Positions 24,911-37,368 of a stretch of 64,000 nucleotides of DNA are shown one piece after another. The DNA is from Rufibacter psychrotolerans (GTDB taxonomy: Bacteria; Bacteroidota; Bacteroidia; Cytophagales; Hymenobacteraceae), in NCBI RefSeq assembly GCF_016924645.1, contig NZ_JAFFJV010000006.1:245940-309939 (forward strand), given 5' to 3'. Numbering within the stretch: position 1 is the first letter of the stretch; each line of letters opens with the position of its first letter. The position numbers and the translations under genes were made by a program. The notes under the pieces were generated by a model. That model was not told where the DNA came from, did no database searches, and saw only the letters and a list, made by a program, of their open reading frames with translations.

Positions 24911-25468
24911 ATGGCAGATTTAAAATGGTATGTAGTTCGGGCAGTGTCTGGTCAGGAGAAGAAAGCAAAGTCTTATCTTGAGAACGAGGTTGCCCGCCAT
25001 AATCTAACGGAGATGGTGCCGCAGGTGCTTATTCCGTCAGAAAAAGTGTACGAAATGCGAAACGGAAAGAAACGCGTAAGAGAGCGCAGCTTTTTTCCGG
25101 GCTACGTGTTAGTGTATGCTGATATTTCAAACGGGGAAGTAGAGCACTTGATTACCAGCACGCCGGGCGTGATTGGTTTCTTAGGGGCCAATGGCGGAGA
25201 CGCCACTACTAAACCGGTTCCGCTGCGCATGTCTGAAGTGAACCGCATCTTAGGAAAAGTTGACGAAACAGACGAGCAGGTAGAAACTTTGGAAACACCA
25301 TTCATTGTTGGCGAAACAGTGAAAGTCATGGACGGGCCTTTCAATGGGTTCTCCGGAACTGTGGAAGAAGTATTTGAGGAGCGCCGCAAGTTGAACGTGA
25401 TGGTGAAGATCTTCGGGCGCAACACCCCGGTAGAACTGAACTACATGCAGGTAGAAAAAGAACAGTAG
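24911..25468 (+). CDS. nusG: Transcription termination/antitermination factor NusG
   Basis: 185 residues. NGN domain about 1-110 (KWYVVRAVSGQEKKAKSYLE, RSFFPGYVLVYAD) and a KOW domain about 130-185 (VGETVKVMDGPFNGFSGTV). Binds RNA polymerase, and links transcription to Rho and to ribosomes. 12 bp before rplK in a conserved operon. Confidence 0.97.
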   Translation: MADLKWYVVRAVSGQEKKAKSYLENEVARHNLTEMVPQVLIPSEKVYEMRNGKKRVRERSFFPGYVLVYADISNGEVEHLITSTPGVIGFLGANGGDATTKPVPLRMSEVNRILGKVDETDEQVETLETPFIVGETVKVMDGPFNGFSGTVEEVFEERRKLNVMVKIFGRNTPVELNYMQVEKEQ

Positions 25469-25480
25469 TAATAAATAATA

Positions 25481-25924
25481 ATGGCAAAAGAAATAAAAGG
25501 TTATCTGAAACTTCAGGTAAAGGGAGGCGCCGCGAATCCAGCACCGCCGATTGGACCTGCACTTGGATCTAAAGGTCTTAACATCATGGAGTTCTGCAAG
25601 CAGTTCAATGCCAGAACCCAGGACAAGGCCGGCCAAGTATGCCCAGTTTTGATTACAATCTACACAGACAAGTCATTTGACTTTGTAATTAAAACTCCTC
25701 CCGCTCCAGTATTGTTGATGGATGCGGCGAAAATCAAGTCTGGATCTAAGGAGCCTAACCGTAACAAAGTGGGTTCAGTAACTTGGGATCAGATCAGAGA
25801 AATCGCTGAAATCAAAATGCCTGATTTGAACGCGTTCAAATTAGAATCGGCAATGAAATTGGTAGCTGGTACCGCGCGTAGCATGGGTATCACAGTAAAA
25901 GGAACTGCTCCTTGGAGTGAGTAA
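25481..25924 (+). CDS. rplK: 50S ribosomal protein L11
   Basis: 147 residues. Part of the GTPase-associated centre on 23S rRNA. N-terminal proline switch [22 protein letters not shown], and the C-terminal RNA-binding domain ending [12 protein letters not shown]. No Shine-Dalgarno; A-rich leader. 11 bp before rplA. Confidence 0.98.
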   Translation: MAKEIKGYLKLQVKGGAANPAPPIGPALGSKGLNIMEFCKQFNARTQDKAGQVCPVLITIYTDKSFDFVIKTPPAPVLLMDAAKIKSGSKEPNRNKVGSVTWDQIREIAEIKMPDLNAFKLESAMKLVAGTARSMGITVKGTAPWSE

Positions 25925-25935
25925 TTAAAAAGTAG

Positions 25936-26625
25936 ATGGCTAGAATTTCTAAAAACAGAAAAGCAGTCTTAGCGAAGTACGATCCTAAAAAAGAGTACGC
26001 TTTGTTAGATGCAGCAGGCGTGGTGAAAGAAATCACTTTCACTAAGTTTGATGCCTCTGTTGACATTGACGTGCGCCTGGGAGTTGACCCGCGTAAGGCT
26101 GATCAAATGGTGAGAGGTGTTGTGACACTTCCTCATGGAACTGGTAAAGATGTGCGTGTGTTGGTGCTTTGCACTCCTGACAAAGAGCAGGAAGCAAAAG
26201 ACGCAGGTGCTGATTTCGTAGGTCTAGACGAGTACATCCAGAAGATTGAAAAAGGATGGACTGACGTAGACGTGATTATCACTATGCCGGCCGTTATGGC
26301 GAAAGTAGGTAGACTGGGCCGTATCTTAGGCCCCCGTAACCTGATGCCAAACCCTAAAGCCGGTACAGTAACCACTGACGTAGCCAAAGCGGTGAAGGAA
26401 GTGAAAGCTGGTAAAATTGACTTCAAAGTTGATAAAACCGGTATCATCCACACCAGCATTGGTAAAGTTTCCTTCGGCCCGGAGCAAATCGCCGCTAACG
26501 CTTCTGAGGTAATCGCTACCCTGAACCGTCTGAAGCCTTCTTCCGCGAAAGGAACTTATATTAAAAGCATCACATTGTCAAGCACAATGAGTCCTGGTGT
26601 GATAGTTGATAAAACCTCCATTTAA
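25936..26625 (+). CDS. rplA: 50S ribosomal protein L1
   Basis: 229 residues. Forms the L1 stalk by the E site. Signatures: [38 protein letters not shown] and [14 protein letters not shown]. In other bacteria L1 represses its own operon by binding the mRNA; the sequence here shows no obvious mimic that I could verify. Confidence 0.98.
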   Translation: MARISKNRKAVLAKYDPKKEYALLDAAGVVKEITFTKFDASVDIDVRLGVDPRKADQMVRGVVTLPHGTGKDVRVLVLCTPDKEQEAKDAGADFVGLDEYIQKIEKGWTDVDVIITMPAVMAKVGRLGRILGPRNLMPNPKAGTVTTDVAKAVKEVKAGKIDFKVDKTGIIHTSIGKVSFGPEQIAANASEVIATLNRLKPSSAKGTYIKSITLSSTMSPGVIVDKTSI

Positions 26626-26634
26626 CGAGAAGAG

Positions 26635-27162
26635 ATGACACGGGAAGAGAAAGAAATCATTGTACGTGACCTGAGCGAGAAACTGGCTCAAAATTCCTTC
26701 GTCTACATCACAGACGCTTCAGATTTAACCGTTGCAACTATCAACAAATTCAGAAGACTGTGCTTTGATAGAGGCATTGAGTACAAAGTATACAAGAACA
26801 CCCTTATCCGCAAAGCGTTAGATACCCTTGATGTAGATACTTCTGCACTGGACGTAGCGCTGAAAGGTTCTTCAGGAATCATGTTTGAGGCAACCACAGG
26901 TAACGCACCTGCCAAGCTTTTGCTTGATTTCCGTAAAACTGGCGCAAAAAAGCCTTTGTTAAAAGGTGCATACATTGACGCCAGCATTTACATCGGGGAA
27001 GAGCAGCTGGATACCCTGAGCAAAATCAAGTCTAAAGAGGAGCTTATCGGCGAAATCATCGGACTTCTTCAATCACCTGCCAAAAACGTTATTTCTGCCC
27101 TTCAGAGCGGTGGCAATATCTTGGCCGGCTTGGTTAAAACTCTATCAGAGAAAGAACAATAA
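26635..27162 (+). CDS. rplJ: 50S ribosomal protein L10
   Basis: 175 residues. Base of the L7/L12 stalk. N-terminal domain TREEKEIIVRDLSEKLAQNS and IEYKVYKNTLIRKALD; C-terminal helix EKTLS/LQSGGNILAGLV that binds L7/L12 dimers. 38 bp before rplL. Confidence 0.98.
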   Translation: MTREEKEIIVRDLSEKLAQNSFVYITDASDLTVATINKFRRLCFDRGIEYKVYKNTLIRKALDTLDVDTSALDVALKGSSGIMFEATTGNAPAKLLLDFRKTGAKKPLLKGAYIDASIYIGEEQLDTLSKIKSKEELIGEIIGLLQSPAKNVISALQSGGNILAGLVKTLSEKEQ

Positions 27163-27200
27163 CACTTCAATTTTAAAACAACTTTTAATTACTAATAAAA

Positions 27201-27584
27201 ATGGCAGATTTGAAAGCATTCGCTGAGCAGTTGGTTAACTTAACTGTAAAAGAAGTTAATGAACTTGCTACTATTCTTAAGGATGAGTATGGTATTGAGC
27301 CAGCAGCTGCTGCTCCTGTAATGGTAGCAGGTGGTGCTGCCGGTGGAGACGCCGGAGCTGCTGCTGAGGAAAAAACATCTTTTGATGTAATCCTTAAGTC
27401 AGCTGGTGCCTCTAAACTAGCAGTTGTGAAGCTGGTGAAAGAATTGACTGGTCTTGGCTTGAAAGAAGCAAAAGAACTGGTTGATGGTGCTCCAAAACCA
27501 TTGAAAGAAGGTGTTGCTAAAGATGAAGCGGATTCATTGAAAAAGCAATTGGAAGAAGCTGGTGCTGAAGTGGAGGTTAAGTAA
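27201..27584 (+). CDS. rplL: 50S ribosomal protein L7/L12
   Basis: 127 residues. N-terminal dimer domain, Ala/Gly-rich hinge ([21 protein letters not shown]) and C-terminal domain ([40 protein letters not shown]). Present in several copies per ribosome. The leader is A/T-rich with no Shine-Dalgarno. A hairpin follows the stop. Confidence 0.98.
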   Translation: MADLKAFAEQLVNLTVKEVNELATILKDEYGIEPAAAAPVMVAGGAAGGDAGAAAEEKTSFDVILKSAGASKLAVVKLVKELTGLGLKEAKELVDGAPKPLKEGVAKDEADSLKKQLEEAGAEVEVK

Positions 27585-27615
27585 TCTCACACACCTTCCA
27601 TTACCACTAAGGGTT

Positions 27616-27642
27616 AGACCTGGCAATTTCGTCAGGTCTTTT
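27616..27642 (+). terminator. Attenuator-like hairpin between rplL and rpoB
   Basis: AGACCTG / CAGGTCT stem, 10-nt loop, then TTTTCC. It sits in the 154-bp gap before rpoB. In other bacteria a partial terminator here lowers RNA polymerase output relative to ribosomal proteins; that role is inferred. Confidence 0.75.
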
Positions 27643-27738
27643 CCTGTTTGTACCTAGAAATGATTTTCTAGAAAATAATACCAGGAGATTGAACTGTTTC
27701 CTGGCCCGACAAAGTTTAAACGTAAAATTCAGACAACT

Positions 27739-30700
27739 TTGGCTACTAATAAAACGACAGAGCGGATCAATTTTGGGTCCATTAGGTCTGTGATAGATTA
27801 CCCAGACTTTTTGGATGTTCAGCTACAGTCATTCCAGGATTTCTTCCAGTTGGAAACAGCGGCGGAGAACCGTACGGAAGAAGGCCTCTTCAAGGTGTTC
27901 GCTGAAAACTTTCCGATCTCTGACTCAAGAGAGAATTTCGTTCTGGAATTCGTAGACTACCACGTTGATCCGCCAAAATACTCTGTAGATGAGTGTATTG
28001 ACCGTGGGTTGACTTATTCGGTTCCATTGAAAGCGAAACTTCGTCTGATCTGTAATGACACAGACAACGAGGATTTTGAGACAATTGAGCAGGAAGTTTT
28101 CCTTGGAAACATTCCTTACATGACCGAGAAAGGTTCTTTTGTGATCAATGGCGCCGAGCGCGTGATTGTATCGCAGTTGCACCGTTCGCCAGGGGTGTTC
28201 TTTGCCCAAAGCAAGCACACCAATGGTACCAAATTATATTCTGCCAGAATTATTCCATTTAAAGGTTCTTGGATTGAGTTTGCGACAGACGTGAACAACG
28301 TGATGTACGCATACATTGATCGTAAGAAAAAATTCCCGGTAACTACTTTGTTGCGGGCTATTGGTTACGGAACAGATAAAGACATCCTGGACTTGTTCGG
28401 GTTGTCTGAAGAAGTACCTGCCGATAAGAAAACCCTCAAGAATGTAGTGGGTAGAAAACTTGCTGCAAGGGTTCTGCGCACCTGGACAGAAGACTTCGTG
28501 GACGAGGATACCGGTGAAGTGGTGTCTATTGACCGGAACGAGGTGCTGTTGGAGCGTGACTCAGAGGTGACCGAAGATGATCTGGATGTGATCATTGACT
28601 CAGGTGTGAAATCAATCATTCTGCACCGCGAGAATGTAAACATCGCAGACTACAACATTATATACAACACCCTTCAGAAGGATAACTCTAACTCAGAGAA
28701 AGAGGCAGTAGAGCAAATCTACCGTCAACTGAGAAACACGGAGGCGCCGGATGAAGAGACCGCCCGTGACATCATCCAGAAGTTGTTCTTCAGCGACAAG
28801 CGTTACGACTTAGGGGATGTAGGACGCTACAGAATCAACAAGAAACTGGGTCTTGACAAGAACTGGGATGCGAAGGTATTGACCAATGAAGACATCGTTC
28901 TTATTGTGAAATACCTGATCGGCCTGATCAACTCAAGAGCCGTGGTGGATGATATTGACCACTTGAGTAACCGTCGGGTAAGAACCGTAGGGGAGCAGTT
29001 GTATGCGCAATTTGGTGTAGGTCTGGCACGTATGGCCAGAACTATTAAGGAGCGTATGAACGTGCGGGACAACGAAGAATTCAAACCAGTTGATCTGATC
29101 AACGCGCGTACGCTTTCTTCCGTGATCAACTCCTTCTTCGGAACAAACCAGCTTTCTCAGTTCATGGACCAGACCAACCCACTGGCCGAGATCACGCACA
29201 AGCGTCGTGTATCTGCCCTGGGGCCAGGAGGTCTTTCCCGTGAAAGAGCAGGTTTCGAGGTTCGTGACGTTCACTATACGCACTACGGCCGTCTGTGTAC
29301 CATTGAAACACCAGAAGGACCAAACATCGGTCTTATTTCCTCTTTGTGCGTGCACGCTCGCGTGAACAGCATGGGCTTCATTGAAACCCCTTACCGCAAT
29401 GTGGTAGAAGGGAAAGTAGATTTAGCCTCCGGCGTGAAATACCTGACCGCTGAAGAAGAAGATACCCACCACATCGCACAGGCGAACGCCGTGATTGATG
29501 AGAATGGTAACTTCATCAACGATAAAGTAAAAGGCCGTTTTGAGGGCGATTTCCCGGTAGTAGAGCCAGAACGCTATACCTACATGGACGTTGCTCCAAA
29601 CCAGATTGTGTCTGTGGCTGCCTCGTTGATTCCGTTCCTGGAGCACGATGATGCGAACCGGGCCTTGATGGGATCTAACATGCAACGCCAGGCCGTTCCG
29701 TTGTTGAAGCCACAAGCTCCAATTGTAGGAACAGGTCTGGAACTCCGTGCGGCCCTTGACTCAAGAGCCCTGGTAAGAGCCGAAGGTGAAGGCTACGTGC
29801 ATTTTGTAGACGCTGATAAGATCATCATCCGTTATGACCTCTCTGAGGAAGAGAAACTGGTGAGCTTTGATGCCGAGTACGTAACCTACGACCTGATTAA
29901 ATTCCGCCGCACCAACCAGGATACATGCATCAACCTGACTCCGATTGTGAAGAAGAACGAGCGGGTGACCAAAGGACAAGCGCTTTGCGAAGGGTATGCC
30001 ACCAATCAGGGAGAATTAGCCTTAGGAAGAAACCTACAGGTAGCGTTCATGCCTTGGCAAGGATACAACTTTGAGGATGCCATTGTAATCTCTGAGCGTG
30101 TGGTAAGAGATGACGTGTTCACTTCTATTCACATTGAAGAGTTTGAGCTGGAAGTTCGCGAAACCAAGCGGGGTGAAGAGGAATTAACCTCTGAGATCCC
30201 GAACGTGAGCGAAGAAGCCGTTCGTAACCTGGATGAGAATGGTATCATCCGGATTGGTGCCGAAGTTCGCGAAGGGGATATTCTGATTGGTAAAATCACT
30301 CCGAAAGGAGAGACCGATCCAACCCCAGAGGAGAAACTTCTCCGCGCCATCTTCGGGGACAAAGCCGGTGATGTGAAGGATGCCTCCCTTAAGGCGCCGC
30401 CATCCTTGAACGGGGTGGTCATTGACACCAAACTGTTCTCTCGTCCTAAGAAGGACAAGAACCTTCGTGCCAAAGCGAAGAAAGAGGTGGAAGACCTGAA
30501 AGCAAAATACAACAGCGAACTCAAAGCCGTGAAGAACGTGATGATTGAGAAGCTGGTGGCTTTGCTGGATGGCAAAACCAGCCAGGGCGTTCGTCACCGT
30601 TTCGGGGATGAAATCCTGACCAAAGGCGCCAAGTTTGGCAAGAAGAACATTACTGATGCGCTCTTCCCAGACAAGAACCCTTACAAAGACGAGAGCAACT

Positions 30701-31611
30701 ACGCTGTTCCAGAAGAAGTGAACCTGTTCAAGGACCTTATCCTGGAAGGCTGGACCGCTGATGAGCAGACCAATAAAATGTTGCTGGAGCTGGTGAAAAA
30801 CTACACCAAGCGCCGCAACATGATCTCTGCCCGCTTCAAGCGTGACCGTTTCACGTTGGAGGTAGGGGACGAGTTACCAGCCGGTATCGTGCAGCTGGCC
30901 AAAGTATACATCGCGAAGAAGCGCAAGCTGAAAGTGGGTGATAAGATGGCGGGTCGTCACGGTAACAAAGGGGTGGTTGCCCGTATCGTGCGTGAGGAAG
31001 ACATGCCGTTCCTGGAAGACGGAACTCCAATGGACATCGTGTTGAACCCACTTGGGGTACCATCCAGGATGAACATCGGGCAGATCTACGAGACAGTTCT
31101 GGGTTGGGCAGGTCTGAAGTTGGGACGCACGTATGCGACTCCAATCTTTGACGGTGCCACCGAGGAGCAAGTATCGGCAGAACTGTCAGAGGCTGGCTTG
31201 CCACGTTTCGGTCGTTCTTACCTGTACGACGGTCTGAGCGGAGATCGTTTCGATCAGCCGGTAACTGTAGGGGTAATCTACATGCTGAAACTGGGTCACT
31301 TGGTTGACGACAAAATGCACGCCCGTTCTATCGGACCATACTCACTCATCACACAGCAGCCATTGGGTGGTAAAGCCCAGTTCGGTGGTCAGCGTTTCGG
31401 TGAGATGGAGGTGTGGGCGCTGGAGGCCTTCGGTGCCGCTAACGTGCTGCAAGAAATCTTGACCGTGAAGTCAGATGATGTGATTGGCCGTGCCAAAGCA
31501 TACGAAGCCATTGTGAAAGGGGACGTGTTGCCAAAACCAAACATCCCTGAGTCATTCAACGTGTTAATTCACGAACTCAGAGGCTTGGCCTTGGAGATTA
31601 CGCTGGACTAA
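27739..31611 (+). CDS. rpoB: RNA polymerase beta subunit, TTG start
   Basis: 1290 residues. Start is TTG: the product begins (M)[13 protein letters not shown], the usual N-terminus for this phylum, and no in-frame ATG or GTG lies nearby upstream. The rifampicin region reads [13 protein letters not shown] and then [16 protein letters not shown], with Asp, His and Ser at the usual resistance positions, i.e. sensitive-type. Other landmarks: [22 protein letters not shown] and the C-terminal [14 protein letters not shown]. Catalyses RNA synthesis with RpoC. 122 bp precede rpoC. Confidence 0.97.
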   Translation: MATNKTTERINFGSIRSVIDYPDFLDVQLQSFQDFFQLETAAENRTEEGLFKVFAENFPISDSRENFVLEFVDYHVDPPKYSVDECIDRGLTYSVPLKAKLRLICNDTDNEDFETIEQEVFLGNIPYMTEKGSFVINGAERVIVSQLHRSPGVFFAQSKHTNGTKLYSARIIPFKGSWIEFATDVNNVMYAYIDRKKKFPVTTLLRAIGYGTDKDILDLFGLSEEVPADKKTLKNVVGRKLAARVLRTWTEDFVDEDTGEVVSIDRNEVLLERDSEVTEDDLDVIIDSGVKSIILHRENVNIADYNIIYNTLQKDNSNSEKEAVEQIYRQLRNTEAPDEETARDIIQKLFFSDKRYDLGDVGRYRINKKLGLDKNWDAKVLTNEDIVLIVKYLIGLINSRAVVDDIDHLSNRRVRTVGEQLYAQFGVGLARMARTIKERMNVRDNEEFKPVDLINARTLSSVINSFFGTNQLSQFMDQTNPLAEITHKRRVSALGPGGLSRERAGFEVRDVHYTHYGRLCTIETPEGPNIGLISSLCVHARVNSMGFIETPYRNVVEGKVDLASGVKYLTAEEEDTHHIAQANAVIDENGNFINDKVKGRFEGDFPVVEPERYTYMDVAPNQIVSVAASLIPFLEHDDANRALMGSNMQRQAVPLLKPQAPIVGTGLELRAALDSRALVRAEGEGYVHFVDADKIIIRYDLSEEEKLVSFDAEYVTYDLIKFRRTNQDTCINLTPIVKKNERVTKGQALCEGYATNQGELALGRNLQVAFMPWQGYNFEDAIVISERVVRDDVFTSIHIEEFELEVRETKRGEEELTSEIPNVSEEAVRNLDENGIIRIGAEVREGDILIGKITPKGETDPTPEEKLLRAIFGDKAGDVKDASLKAPPSLNGVVIDTKLFSRPKKDKNLRAKAKKEVEDLKAKYNSELKAVKNVMIEKLVALLDGKTSQGVRHRFGDEILTKGAKFGKKNITDALFPDKNPYKDESNYAVPEEVNLFKDLILEGWTADEQTNKMLLELVKNYTKRRNMISARFKRDRFTLEVGDELPAGIVQLAKVYIAKKRKLKVGDKMAGRHGNKGVVARIVREEDMPFLEDGTPMDIVLNPLGVPSRMNIGQIYETVLGWAGLKLGRTYATPIFDGATEEQVSAELSEAGLPRFGRSYLYDGLSGDRFDQPVTVGVIYMLKLGHLVDDKMHARSIGPYSLITQQPLGGKAQFGGQRFGEMEVWALEAFGAANVLQEILTVKSDDVIGRAKAYEAIVKGDVLPKPNIPESFNVLIHELRGLALEITLD

Positions 31612-31614
31612 CAA

Positions 31615-31655
31615 GCTGTTTTTGCGGAGAATTTGGGAAAAGGGGCCAAAAAGCG
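31615..31655. repeat. 38-bp stop-codon palindrome, weak copy
   Basis: GCTGTTTTTGCGGAGAATTT then GGGAAAAGGGGCCAAAAAGCG, 3 bp after the rpoB stop. Only the right end (GGGGCCAAAAAGCG) fits the family; reported as doubtful. Confidence 0.35.
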
Positions 31656-31733
31656 CCTGCCCAGATTCTCCCTTTTACGCGTTAGGAGCGCCGCATAGTA
31701 AAAAGGAGTTTTACATATCTAGCAACACATAAA

Positions 31734-34700
31734 ATGGCGTTAGCAAGAAATAAAAAATTAATCCAAGACTTCTCTAAAGTTACCATCAGTTTGGCTTCTC
31801 CAGAATCAATCCTGGAGAGATCAAACGGAGAGGTAACAAAACCTGAAACGATCAACTACAGAACCTACAAGCCAGAGATGGGCGGTTTGTTCTGCGAGCG
31901 GATCTTCGGGCCAGTGAAGGACTGGGAATGCCACTGCGGTAAATACAAGAGAATCCGTTACAAAGGGATTATCTGTGACCGTTGCGGGGTTGAAGTAACT
32001 GAGAAAAAAGTGCGCCGTGAGCGCATGGGCCACATTGAATTGGTGGTACCGGTAGCGCATATCTGGTATTTCAAATCATTGCCAAACAAAATCGGATATC
32101 TGTTAGGCTTACCAACCAAGAAGCTTGACCAGATCATCTACTATGAGCGGTACGTAGTAATTCAGCCAGGTATCTTGGGAGAAGACGGCGTAAACATGCT
32201 GGACTTCCTGACCGAGGACGAGTACCTGGACATGATTGACAAGCTACCACGCGAGAACCAAATGTTGGACAACCATGATCCAAACAAGTTCATCGCGAAA
32301 ATGGGTGCTGAAGCGCTGCAAATGCTGCTGGAGCGCATCAACCTGGACGATCTTTCTTATGACCTGCGTTACTCTGCTGCCCATGAGACTTCTCAGCAGC
32401 GGAAAGCAGAAGCGTTGAAGCGTCTGCGTGTGGTGGAAGCGTTCCGTGATGCGGCTACCCGTATTGAGAACAAGCCAGAGTGGATGATCATCCGCATGGT
32501 GCCGGTGATTCCACCAGAATTGCGTCCGTTGGTTCCGTTGGATGGTGGCCGTTTCGCTACGTCTGACTTGAACGACTTATACCGTCGCGTTATCATCCGT
32601 AATAACCGTCTGAAGCGTCTGATCGAGATCAAGGCGCCAGAGGTAATCCTGCGGAACGAGAAGCGTATGCTTCAAGAAGCCGTTGACTCCCTGTTTGACA
32701 ACTCACGTAAAGTGAACGCTGTTCGTGCAGAAGGTAACCGTGCGCTGAAGTCACTTTCTGACATGCTGAAAGGTAAGCAAGGACGTTTCCGTCAGAACTT
32801 GCTTGGTAAGCGTGTAGACTATTCTGGTCGTTCCGTAATTGTGGTAGGACCAGAATTGAAATTGCACGAGTGCGGTCTGCCGAAGAACATGGCGGCTGAG
32901 CTTTTCAAGCCGTTCATCATCCGTAAGCTTATTGAGCGCGGTATTGTGAAGACGGTAAAATCTGCGAAGAAAATCGTGGATAGAAAAGACCCGGTTGTAT
33001 GGGATATTCTGGAAAACGTGCTGAAAGGACACCCGGTTCTGTTGAACCGTGCCCCTACGCTCCATAGATTAGGTATCCAGGCGTTCCAGCCTAAACTGAT
33101 CGAAGGAAAAGCGATCCAGCTGCACCCATTGGTAACCACTGCATTCAACGCCGACTTTGACGGTGACCAGATGGCGGTACACGTTCCCCTGGGACCGGCC
33201 GCAATCCTGGAAGCCTCTATGCTCATGTTGGCTTCACACAACATCCTGAACCCTGCCAACGGTGCCCCAATCGCGGTACCTTCTCAGGACATGGTGTTGG
33301 GTCTGTATTATGTAACCAAAGGCAAGCGCTCTACTGAGACCGAGAAAATCGCCGGTGAAGGCATGTCTTTCTACTCTGCCGAAGAAGTAATCATCGCCAT
33401 CAACGAAGGCCGCTTGTCTAAGCACGCCTTTATCAAGGTGCGTGTGAAGGTGCTGAACGAAAAAGGCGAGCTGGAAACCAAGCTGATTGAAACCGTTGCC
33501 GGTCGCGTACTGTTCAACCAGTTCGTTCCAGAAGAAGTAGGCTACGTAGACGAACTTCTGTCTAAAAAGAAATTGCAGCAGATTATCTCCCGCGTGTTCA
33601 AAGTAACCGGCATGGCGAGAACTGCGCAGTTCCTGGATGATATCAAGACCCTGGGCTTCCAGTCTGCTTACAAAGGCGGTCTGTCTATGGGCTTGGGTGA
33701 CATTGTGATCCCGAAAGAGAAAGATATTCTGGTAGAGCAGGCCAAGAAAGATGTAGACGCTGTATGGGCGAACTACTCTATGGGTCTGATCACCGATAAC
33801 GAGCGTTACAACCAGGTAATTGATATCTGGACGCGTATCAACAACCAGATCACAGAGACCCTGATGAACCGTCTTGAGAAAGACGACCAAGGCTTTAACT
33901 CCATCTTCATGATGATGCACTCCGGAGCCCGTGGTTCCCGTGAGCAGATCCGTCAGTTAGGTGGTATGCGGGGTCTGATGGCCAAGCCGCAGAAGTCCTT
34001 GCAAGGTTCGGTAGGGGAAATCATTGAGAACCCAATTCTTTCCAACTTCAAAGAAGGTCTGGATGTAATTGAGTACTTCATCTCTACCCACGGGGCCCGT
34101 AAAGGTCTTGCCGATACGGCCTTGAAAACGGCGGATGCGGGTTACCTGACCCGTCGTCTGGTAGACGTTTCTCAGGACGTGATCGTGAACGAAGAAGACT
34201 GTGGTACATTGCGTGGTCTTGAGGTAAGCGCCTTGAAAGACAACGAGGACATCGTGGAGTCTCTGTCTGAGCGTATCCTGGGTCGTGTGAACGTGCATGA
34301 CATCATTGATCCGATCACGGGCGAGTTGATTCTGGAGTCTGGAAGTGAGATCACCGAAGAGGTAGCCAGAATCATTGAGAACACTGCCATTGAGAGTGTG
34401 GAGATCCGCTCGGTATTAACTTGTGAAACTAAGCGCGGAATCTGTGCCAAGTGCTACGGCCGTAACTTGTCTACTGGCCGCATGGTGCAGAAAGGTGAGG
34501 CGGTTGGAGTTATCGCGGCGCAGTCCATTGGTGAGCCAGGTACACAGCTGACTCTTCGTACTTTCCACGTGGGTGGTACGGCGTCTAACATTGCGGTAGA
34601 TGCCTCTATCCGGGCTAAGTTCCCAGGCGTGATCGAGTTTGAAGATGTGAGAACCATTGAAACCACTAACGCCGAAGGCGAACCCGTGAAAGTAGTAATG

Positions 34701-36050
34701 GGTCGTTCAGGTGAGGTGAAGATTGTGGAGCCAAACACCGGAAAACTCTTGATCAGCAACCACGTGCCTTACGGCTCCTTCCTGCTGATTGATGAAGGAC
34801 AAACCGTTGCCAAAGGCGATGAGTTGTGTAACTGGGATCCATACAACGCGGTTATCTTGTCTGAGTTTGATGGTACCATCGCGTACGACTCCATCATTGA
34901 TGGCATTACCTTCCGCGAGGAGTCTGATGAGCAGACTGGTCACCGTGAAAAAGTGATCATCGAGACCAAGGACAAGACCAAGAACCCTGCTATTGTGGTG
35001 AACCCTGCCAATGGCGAGCCGAAAGGATACAACATTCCAGTGGGCGCTCACTTGACAGTAGAAGACAACCAGCGCATCAAGGCTGGTCAGATCATTGCCA
35101 AGATCCCGCGTGCGATTGGTAAAACCCGCGACATCACCGGTGGTCTGCCACGCGTTACGGAGCTTTTTGAGGCACGAAACCCGTCTAACCCAGCTGTGGT
35201 GAGCGAGATTGACGGTGTGGTAACCTATGGTGGCGTGAAACGAGGTAACCGTGAGATCTACATCGAGTCGAAGGATGGCATCAAGAAGAAGTACATGGTA
35301 CCTCTTTCCAAGCACATCCTGGTGCAGGACAATGACTTCGTGCGGGCCGGTGTTCCGTTGTCAGACGGTGCTATCACACCAAATGACATCCTGAACATCC
35401 AAGGTCCGGGTGCCGTGCAGGAATACCTTGTGAACGAGATTCAGGAAGTATACCGTCTGCAGGGTGTGAAGATCAATGACAAGCACATTGAAGTAGTGGT
35501 TCGTCAGATGATGCAGAAAGTGAACGTGATTGATCCGGGTGATACCAGCTTCCTGGAAAACCAGACTGTGGATAAGGTGACGTTCATGGAAGAGAACGAC
35601 ATGATCATTGACATGAAAGTAGTGGAAGATGCAGGTGACTCAACTACCATGAAACCAGGAATGATTGTGACGGCTCGTCGTCTGCGCGATGAGAACTCTA
35701 GCTTGAAGCGTCGTGACCTACGCCTGGTGACCGTGCGTGATGCACAGCCAGCGGTATCCAGACCAACCCTGCAAGGGATCACCCAAGCCTCTTTGGGTAC
35801 GCAAAGCTTTATCTCGGCGGCTTCCTTCCAGGAAACTACCAAGGTGCTGAGCGAGGCGGCCATCAAGGGAAAGGCTGATGAATTGCTGGGCTTGAAAGAG
35901 AACGTGATTGTGGGTCACCTGATCCCGGCCGGTACCGGTCTGCGTGAGTACTCCAAACTGATTGTTGGCTCCAAGGAAGAGTACGAAGCTCTTACTGCCA
36001 GCAAGCAAGCCGGAGTAAAAACAAGACAAGGCGAACTGCAAGAGAAATAA
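31734..36050 (+). CDS. rpoC: RNA polymerase beta-prime subunit
   Basis: 1438 residues. N-terminal zinc finger (CHCGKY at about residue 66 and CDRCGVEV), active-site [12 protein letters not shown] near residue 472 with the three Asp that hold Mg, the trigger-loop region [19 protein letters not shown], and a second zinc site ([13 protein letters not shown], near 897). The C-terminus is longer than E. coli RpoC in the usual Bacteroidota manner. One base separates it from the DUF3467 gene. Confidence 0.98.
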   Translation: MALARNKKLIQDFSKVTISLASPESILERSNGEVTKPETINYRTYKPEMGGLFCERIFGPVKDWECHCGKYKRIRYKGIICDRCGVEVTEKKVRRERMGHIELVVPVAHIWYFKSLPNKIGYLLGLPTKKLDQIIYYERYVVIQPGILGEDGVNMLDFLTEDEYLDMIDKLPRENQMLDNHDPNKFIAKMGAEALQMLLERINLDDLSYDLRYSAAHETSQQRKAEALKRLRVVEAFRDAATRIENKPEWMIIRMVPVIPPELRPLVPLDGGRFATSDLNDLYRRVIIRNNRLKRLIEIKAPEVILRNEKRMLQEAVDSLFDNSRKVNAVRAEGNRALKSLSDMLKGKQGRFRQNLLGKRVDYSGRSVIVVGPELKLHECGLPKNMAAELFKPFIIRKLIERGIVKTVKSAKKIVDRKDPVVWDILENVLKGHPVLLNRAPTLHRLGIQAFQPKLIEGKAIQLHPLVTTAFNADFDGDQMAVHVPLGPAAILEASMLMLASHNILNPANGAPIAVPSQDMVLGLYYVTKGKRSTETEKIAGEGMSFYSAEEVIIAINEGRLSKHAFIKVRVKVLNEKGELETKLIETVAGRVLFNQFVPEEVGYVDELLSKKKLQQIISRVFKVTGMARTAQFLDDIKTLGFQSAYKGGLSMGLGDIVIPKEKDILVEQAKKDVDAVWANYSMGLITDNERYNQVIDIWTRINNQITETLMNRLEKDDQGFNSIFMMMHSGARGSREQIRQLGGMRGLMAKPQKSLQGSVGEIIENPILSNFKEGLDVIEYFISTHGARKGLADTALKTADAGYLTRRLVDVSQDVIVNEEDCGTLRGLEVSALKDNEDIVESLSERILGRVNVHDIIDPITGELILESGSEITEEVARIIENTAIESVEIRSVLTCETKRGICAKCYGRNLSTGRMVQKGEAVGVIAAQSIGEPGTQLTLRTFHVGGTASNIAVDASIRAKFPGVIEFEDVRTIETTNAEGEPVKVVMGRSGEVKIVEPNTGKLLISNHVPYGSFLLIDEGQTVAKGDELCNWDPYNAVILSEFDGTIAYDSIIDGITFREESDEQTGHREKVIIETKDKTKNPAIVVNPANGEPKGYNIPVGAHLTVEDNQRIKAGQIIAKIPRAIGKTRDITGGLPRVTELFEARNPSNPAVVSEIDGVVTYGGVKRGNREIYIESKDGIKKKYMVPLSKHILVQDNDFVRAGVPLSDGAITPNDILNIQGPGAVQEYLVNEIQEVYRLQGVKINDKHIEVVVRQMMQKVNVIDPGDTSFLENQTVDKVTFMEENDMIIDMKVVEDAGDSTTMKPGMIVTARRLRDENSSLKRRDLRLVTVRDAQPAVSRPTLQGITQASLGTQSFISAASFQETTKVLSEAAIKGKADELLGLKENVIVGHLIPAGTGLREYSKLIVGSKEEYEALTASKQAGVKTRQGELQEK

Positions 36051-36051
36051 G

Positions 36052-36366
36052 ATGGCGGCACCAGAGCAACAAGGACAGATCAACATTGAGTTGACGGAGG
36101 AAATAGCAGAGGGCGAGTACGCAAACCTGGCCATGATTGCCCATTCCCACAGTGAGTTCGTGATTGATTTTATCCGCCTGATGCCGGGCATTCCCAAAGC
36201 CAAAGTGAAATCAAGAGTGGTGATTACTCCAGAGCATGCCAAGCGTTTCTTGGCTGCTTTGGAGGAAAACATCCTAAAGTATGAGCAAAGTTTTGGGGTG
36301 ATCAAGCAGACACCAGAAGCTCCAAGTTTCCCCATGAATTTTGGCGGAACAATCGGGGAAGCATAA
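36052..36366 (+). CDS. DUF3467 protein downstream of rpoC
   Basis: 104 residues. Core ANLAMIAHSHSEFVIDFIRLMPG, then AKVKSRVVITPEHAKRFLAALEENI, characteristic of DUF3467. It follows rpoC by one base, a Bacteroidota-wide arrangement. Role unknown; co-transcription with RNA polymerase is inferred. It has no DNA- or RNA-binding motif I recognise. Confidence 0.9.
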   Translation: MAAPEQQGQINIELTEEIAEGEYANLAMIAHSHSEFVIDFIRLMPGIPKAKVKSRVVITPEHAKRFLAALEENILKYEQSFGVIKQTPEAPSFPMNFGGTIGEA

Positions 36367-36392
36367 TCCTCTAATAATTAATGAATTAAAAC

Positions 36393-36424
36393 TTTGAATT
36401 TGCAATGGTTATTTTATACCTTTG
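36393..36424 (+). promoter_or_regulatory. Promoter of the rpsL-rpsG-fusA-rpsJ operon
   Basis: TTTG (36393-36396), 20-bp spacer, TACCTTTG (36417-36424), then CAAACC. It is 45 bp upstream of rpsL. Confidence 0.85.
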
Positions 36425-36468
36425 CAAACCATTTTTTGAAGAGAGAAATCAGTTTAAAAAGTTAGTAA

Positions 36469-36885
36469 ATGCCTACTATACAACAATTAGTAAGAAAGGG
36501 AAGAGAAGCGCTAACATCAAAGTCTAAATCTCCAGCTCTTGACTCATGCCCGCAGAGACGTGGCGTGTGCACCCGCGTTTACACAACCACACCTAAGAAG
36601 CCAAACTCAGCAATGAGAAAAGTGGCCCGTGTGCGTTTGACAAACGGTAAAGAAGTCAATGCCTATATCCCTGGGGAAGGCCACAACCTGCAAGAGCACT
36701 CTATCGTGCTGATCAGAGGTGGCCGTGTGAAAGACTTGCCAGGTGTAAGATACCACATTATCCGTGGTGCTTTGGATACGGCTGGTGTAAATGGCCGTCT
36801 ACAGTCCCGTTCTAAATACGGTGCCAAGCGTCCGAAGCCAGGTCAACCAGCAGCAGCTGCAGGTAAAGGCGGTAAGAAAAAATAA
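36469..36885 (+). CDS. rpsL: 30S ribosomal protein S12
   Basis: 138 residues. Decoding-centre protein. The [16 protein letters not shown] and [14 protein letters not shown] segments keep the lysines whose mutation gives streptomycin resistance, so a sensitive type. A C-terminal tail rich in Pro, Ala, Gly and Lys ([14 protein letters not shown]) extends it beyond E. coli S12. Confidence 0.98.
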   Translation: MPTIQQLVRKGREALTSKSKSPALDSCPQRRGVCTRVYTTTPKKPNSAMRKVARVRLTNGKEVNAYIPGEGHNLQEHSIVLIRGGRVKDLPGVRYHIIRGALDTAGVNGRLQSRSKYGAKRPKPGQPAAAAGKGGKKK

Positions 36886-36898
36886 TTGAGTTAAGACA

Positions 36899-37366
36899 AT
36901 GAGAAAAGCGAAACCAAAGAAGAGAATTCTTCTTCCTGATCCAAAATACAAAGAAACTCTGGTTACCCGTTTCGTAAACTACCTGATGGTAGACGGTAAA
37001 AAGAGTCTGGCATACAAGATTTTTTACGATGCATGCGATTTAGTTGAGAAAAGAACTAAAGAGAACGGTCTTGAGACCTGGAAAAAAGCATTGAACAACA
37101 TCATGCCAGGTGTAGAGGTAAAAAGCCGTCGCGTAGGGGGGGCTACTTTCCAGGTGCCAACTGAAGTGCGTCCGGATAGAAAGATTTCTCTTGGAATTAA
37201 ATGGATGATCACCTACGCTCGTAAGAGAGGTGAGAAAACAATGATGGACAAATTGGCCGGCGAGATCATTGCCGCCGCCAAAGGAGAAGGCGCAGCTGTG
37301 AAGAAGAAAGATGATACTCACAGAATGGCGGAAGCCAACAAGGCATTCTCACACTTTAGATTTTAA
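36899..37366 (+). CDS. rpsG: 30S ribosomal protein S7
   Basis: 155 residues. Organises the 3' major domain of 16S rRNA. Seen: [40 protein letters not shown] and [16 protein letters not shown]. 13 bp after rpsL, 2 bp before fusA. Confidence 0.98.
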   Translation: MRKAKPKKRILLPDPKYKETLVTRFVNYLMVDGKKSLAYKIFYDACDLVEKRTKENGLETWKKALNNIMPGVEVKSRRVGGATFQVPTEVRPDRKISLGIKWMITYARKRGEKTMMDKLAGEIIAAAKGEGAAVKKKDDTHRMAEANKAFSHFRF

Positions 37367-37368
37367 TA

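Noticed and set aside
27727..27729. ATT as an alternative rpoB start
   Set aside because: ATT starts are rare and would add IQTT before the conserved ATNK; TTG at 27739 fits better.
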